From Methylobacterium sp. PvR107 (GTDB lineage Bacteria > Pseudomonadota > Alphaproteobacteria > Rhizobiales > Beijerinckiaceae), in contig NZ_JAFIBW010000001.1 of assembly GCF_017833295.1 (NCBI RefSeq), forward strand, positions 6,014,001 through 6,078,000: DNA of 64,000 bases. The letters are read 5' to 3'. Of this stretch, positions 63,538 through 64,000 are shown piece by piece. Made by a program: the position numbers and the translations under genes. The notes under the pieces are model-generated. The model was not told where the DNA came from. It worked only from the letters and a program-made list of their open reading frames with translations, and searched no databases. Numbering within the stretch: the stretch's first letter is position 1; each line of letters begins with the position of its first letter.

Positions 63538-64000
63538 AACAGGCTGCAGAGCACGGAGCGATCCGGGGTAGCGCCCTGATCGGTGCCGCGGAGGTAACGA
63601 CCGAGGAGACCTTCCAGGCGTTCGATCCGGCGTCCGGGGCGGCGCTGGAACCGCGCTTCGCGGTGGCTGGAACACGGGAGGTCGCGGCGGCCTGCGCGCT
63701 CGCCGACGCGGCGTTCCCGAGCTACGCGGAGACCGATCCCGGGACGCGCGCGCAGGCCCTGGAAGCGGCGGCGGCGGGCATCGCCGATCTCGGCCCGTCC
63801 CTCATCGAACGGGCGATGGCCGAGACCGGGCTGCCCCGTGCGCGCCTGGAGGGCGAGCGGGCCCGCACGGTCGGCCAGCTCCGCCTGTTCGCGGATCTCG
63901 TCCGGTCGGGCGCGTGGGTCCGGGCGACGATCGATCCGGCGCTGCCGGAACGACAGCCGCTGCCGCGGCCGGACCTGCGCCGGCGCCATGTCGCGATCGG
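63531..64000 (+). CDS. 2,5-dioxovalerate (2-ketoglutarate semialdehyde) dehydrogenase, N-terminal part
   Basis: 156 residues of an aldehyde dehydrogenase before the right edge. GSALIGAAEVTTEETFQAFD, FDPASGAALEPRFAVAGTRE and ERAMAETGLPRARLEGERAR match the N-terminus of NADP-type ketoglutarate-semialdehyde dehydrogenases, which oxidise 2,5-dioxopentanoate to 2-oxoglutarate in the last step of the Weimberg and related pathways. The catalytic Cys and Glu lie outside. ATG at 63531 has no Shine-Dalgarno; it may be read from a leaderless mRNA. Confidence 0.85.
   Translation, partial: MSKQAAEHGAIRGSALIGAAEVTTEETFQAFDPASGAALEPRFAVAGTREVAAACALADAAFPSYAETDPGTRAQALEAAAAGIADLGPSLIERAMAETGLPRARLEGERARTVGQLRLFADLVRSGAWVRATIDPALPERQPLPRPDLRRRHVAI

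Overview
The window is GC-rich, densely coded, single-copy chromosomal DNA from an alphaproteobacterium, most likely Methylobacterium or a close relative. Signs are a class I lysyl-tRNA synthetase, the ntrY-ntrX-hfq-hflX order, a TrcR (DUF1013) cell-cycle regulator, a DUF4170 gene and alphaproteobacterial intergenic repeats. No rRNA, CRISPR array, prophage or plasmid backbone is visible. The genus is inferred from gene content and style, not from a marker gene.

Layout. 1-4.5 kb: start of a membrane glycosyltransferase, a periplasmic solute-binding protein, lysK and an FMN-binding flavoprotein. 4.6-13.2 kb: transglutaminase, circularly permuted ATP-grasp/alpha-E, and transglutaminase-DUF2126 amidoligase genes, with a divergent zinc metallopeptidase; together they look like a peptide or amide ligase pathway with unknown product. 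13.3-15.3 kb: mntR and mntH, divergent, with a clear MntR box. 15.3-24.7 kb: a ThDP decarboxylase, an MliC-like lysozyme inhibitor, a LysR regulator, a REC/HD-GYP c-di-GMP phosphodiesterase, an acetylpolyamine/histone deacetylase homologue, an MFS carrier, a Phd antitoxin beside a broken PIN toxin, and trcR. 25-34.8 kb: a TetR-controlled EmrAB-type pump, a sulfonate/nitrate-type binding protein, a dead chemoreceptor, a TetR/PspA/YiaA envelope-stress unit, a lipase-like hydrolase and prs. 35-37.6 kb: small genes, the selenocysteine tRNA (selC, minus strand) and a frameshifted Gfo/Idh/MocA oxidoreductase. 37.8-45.4 kb: ntrY, ntrX, hfq, hflX, a class III cyclase and a His-rich exported peptide. 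45.4-46.3 kb: a decayed phosphonate-uptake operon (phnD, phnC, phnE remnants). 46.8-50.6 kb: a siderophore-type MFS importer, a FhuF-like iron reductase and an ABC exporter. 50.9-52.7 kb: a tautomerase/GST/TetR unit that looks lower in GC. 52.9-57 kb: a LacI regulator, a frameshifted DUF4142 gene, a decaying cytochrome oxidase operon and an IS630 remnant. 57-64 kb: a sugar-oxidation locus (SMP-30 lactonase, sugar MFS carrier, aldose epimerase, IlvD/Edd dehydratase, GntR regulator, 2-ketoglutarate-semialdehyde dehydrogenase) fitting a Weimberg-type, non-phosphorylative route to 2-oxoglutarate.

For a second look, the strongest items are: selC without other Sec genes in the window; the ATP-grasp/amidoligase cluster; a 13-bp motif shared by two promoters of the sugar locus, one apparently leaderless; a hairpin that would hide the Shine-Dalgarno of the deacetylase gene; a FhuF homologue with cysteine repeats and changed cluster spacing; and a run of decaying loci (VapC, MCP, phn, cox, IS630) between about 23 and 57 kb. 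Several frameshifts lie in G/C runs, so sequence error must be excluded before calling all of them real.
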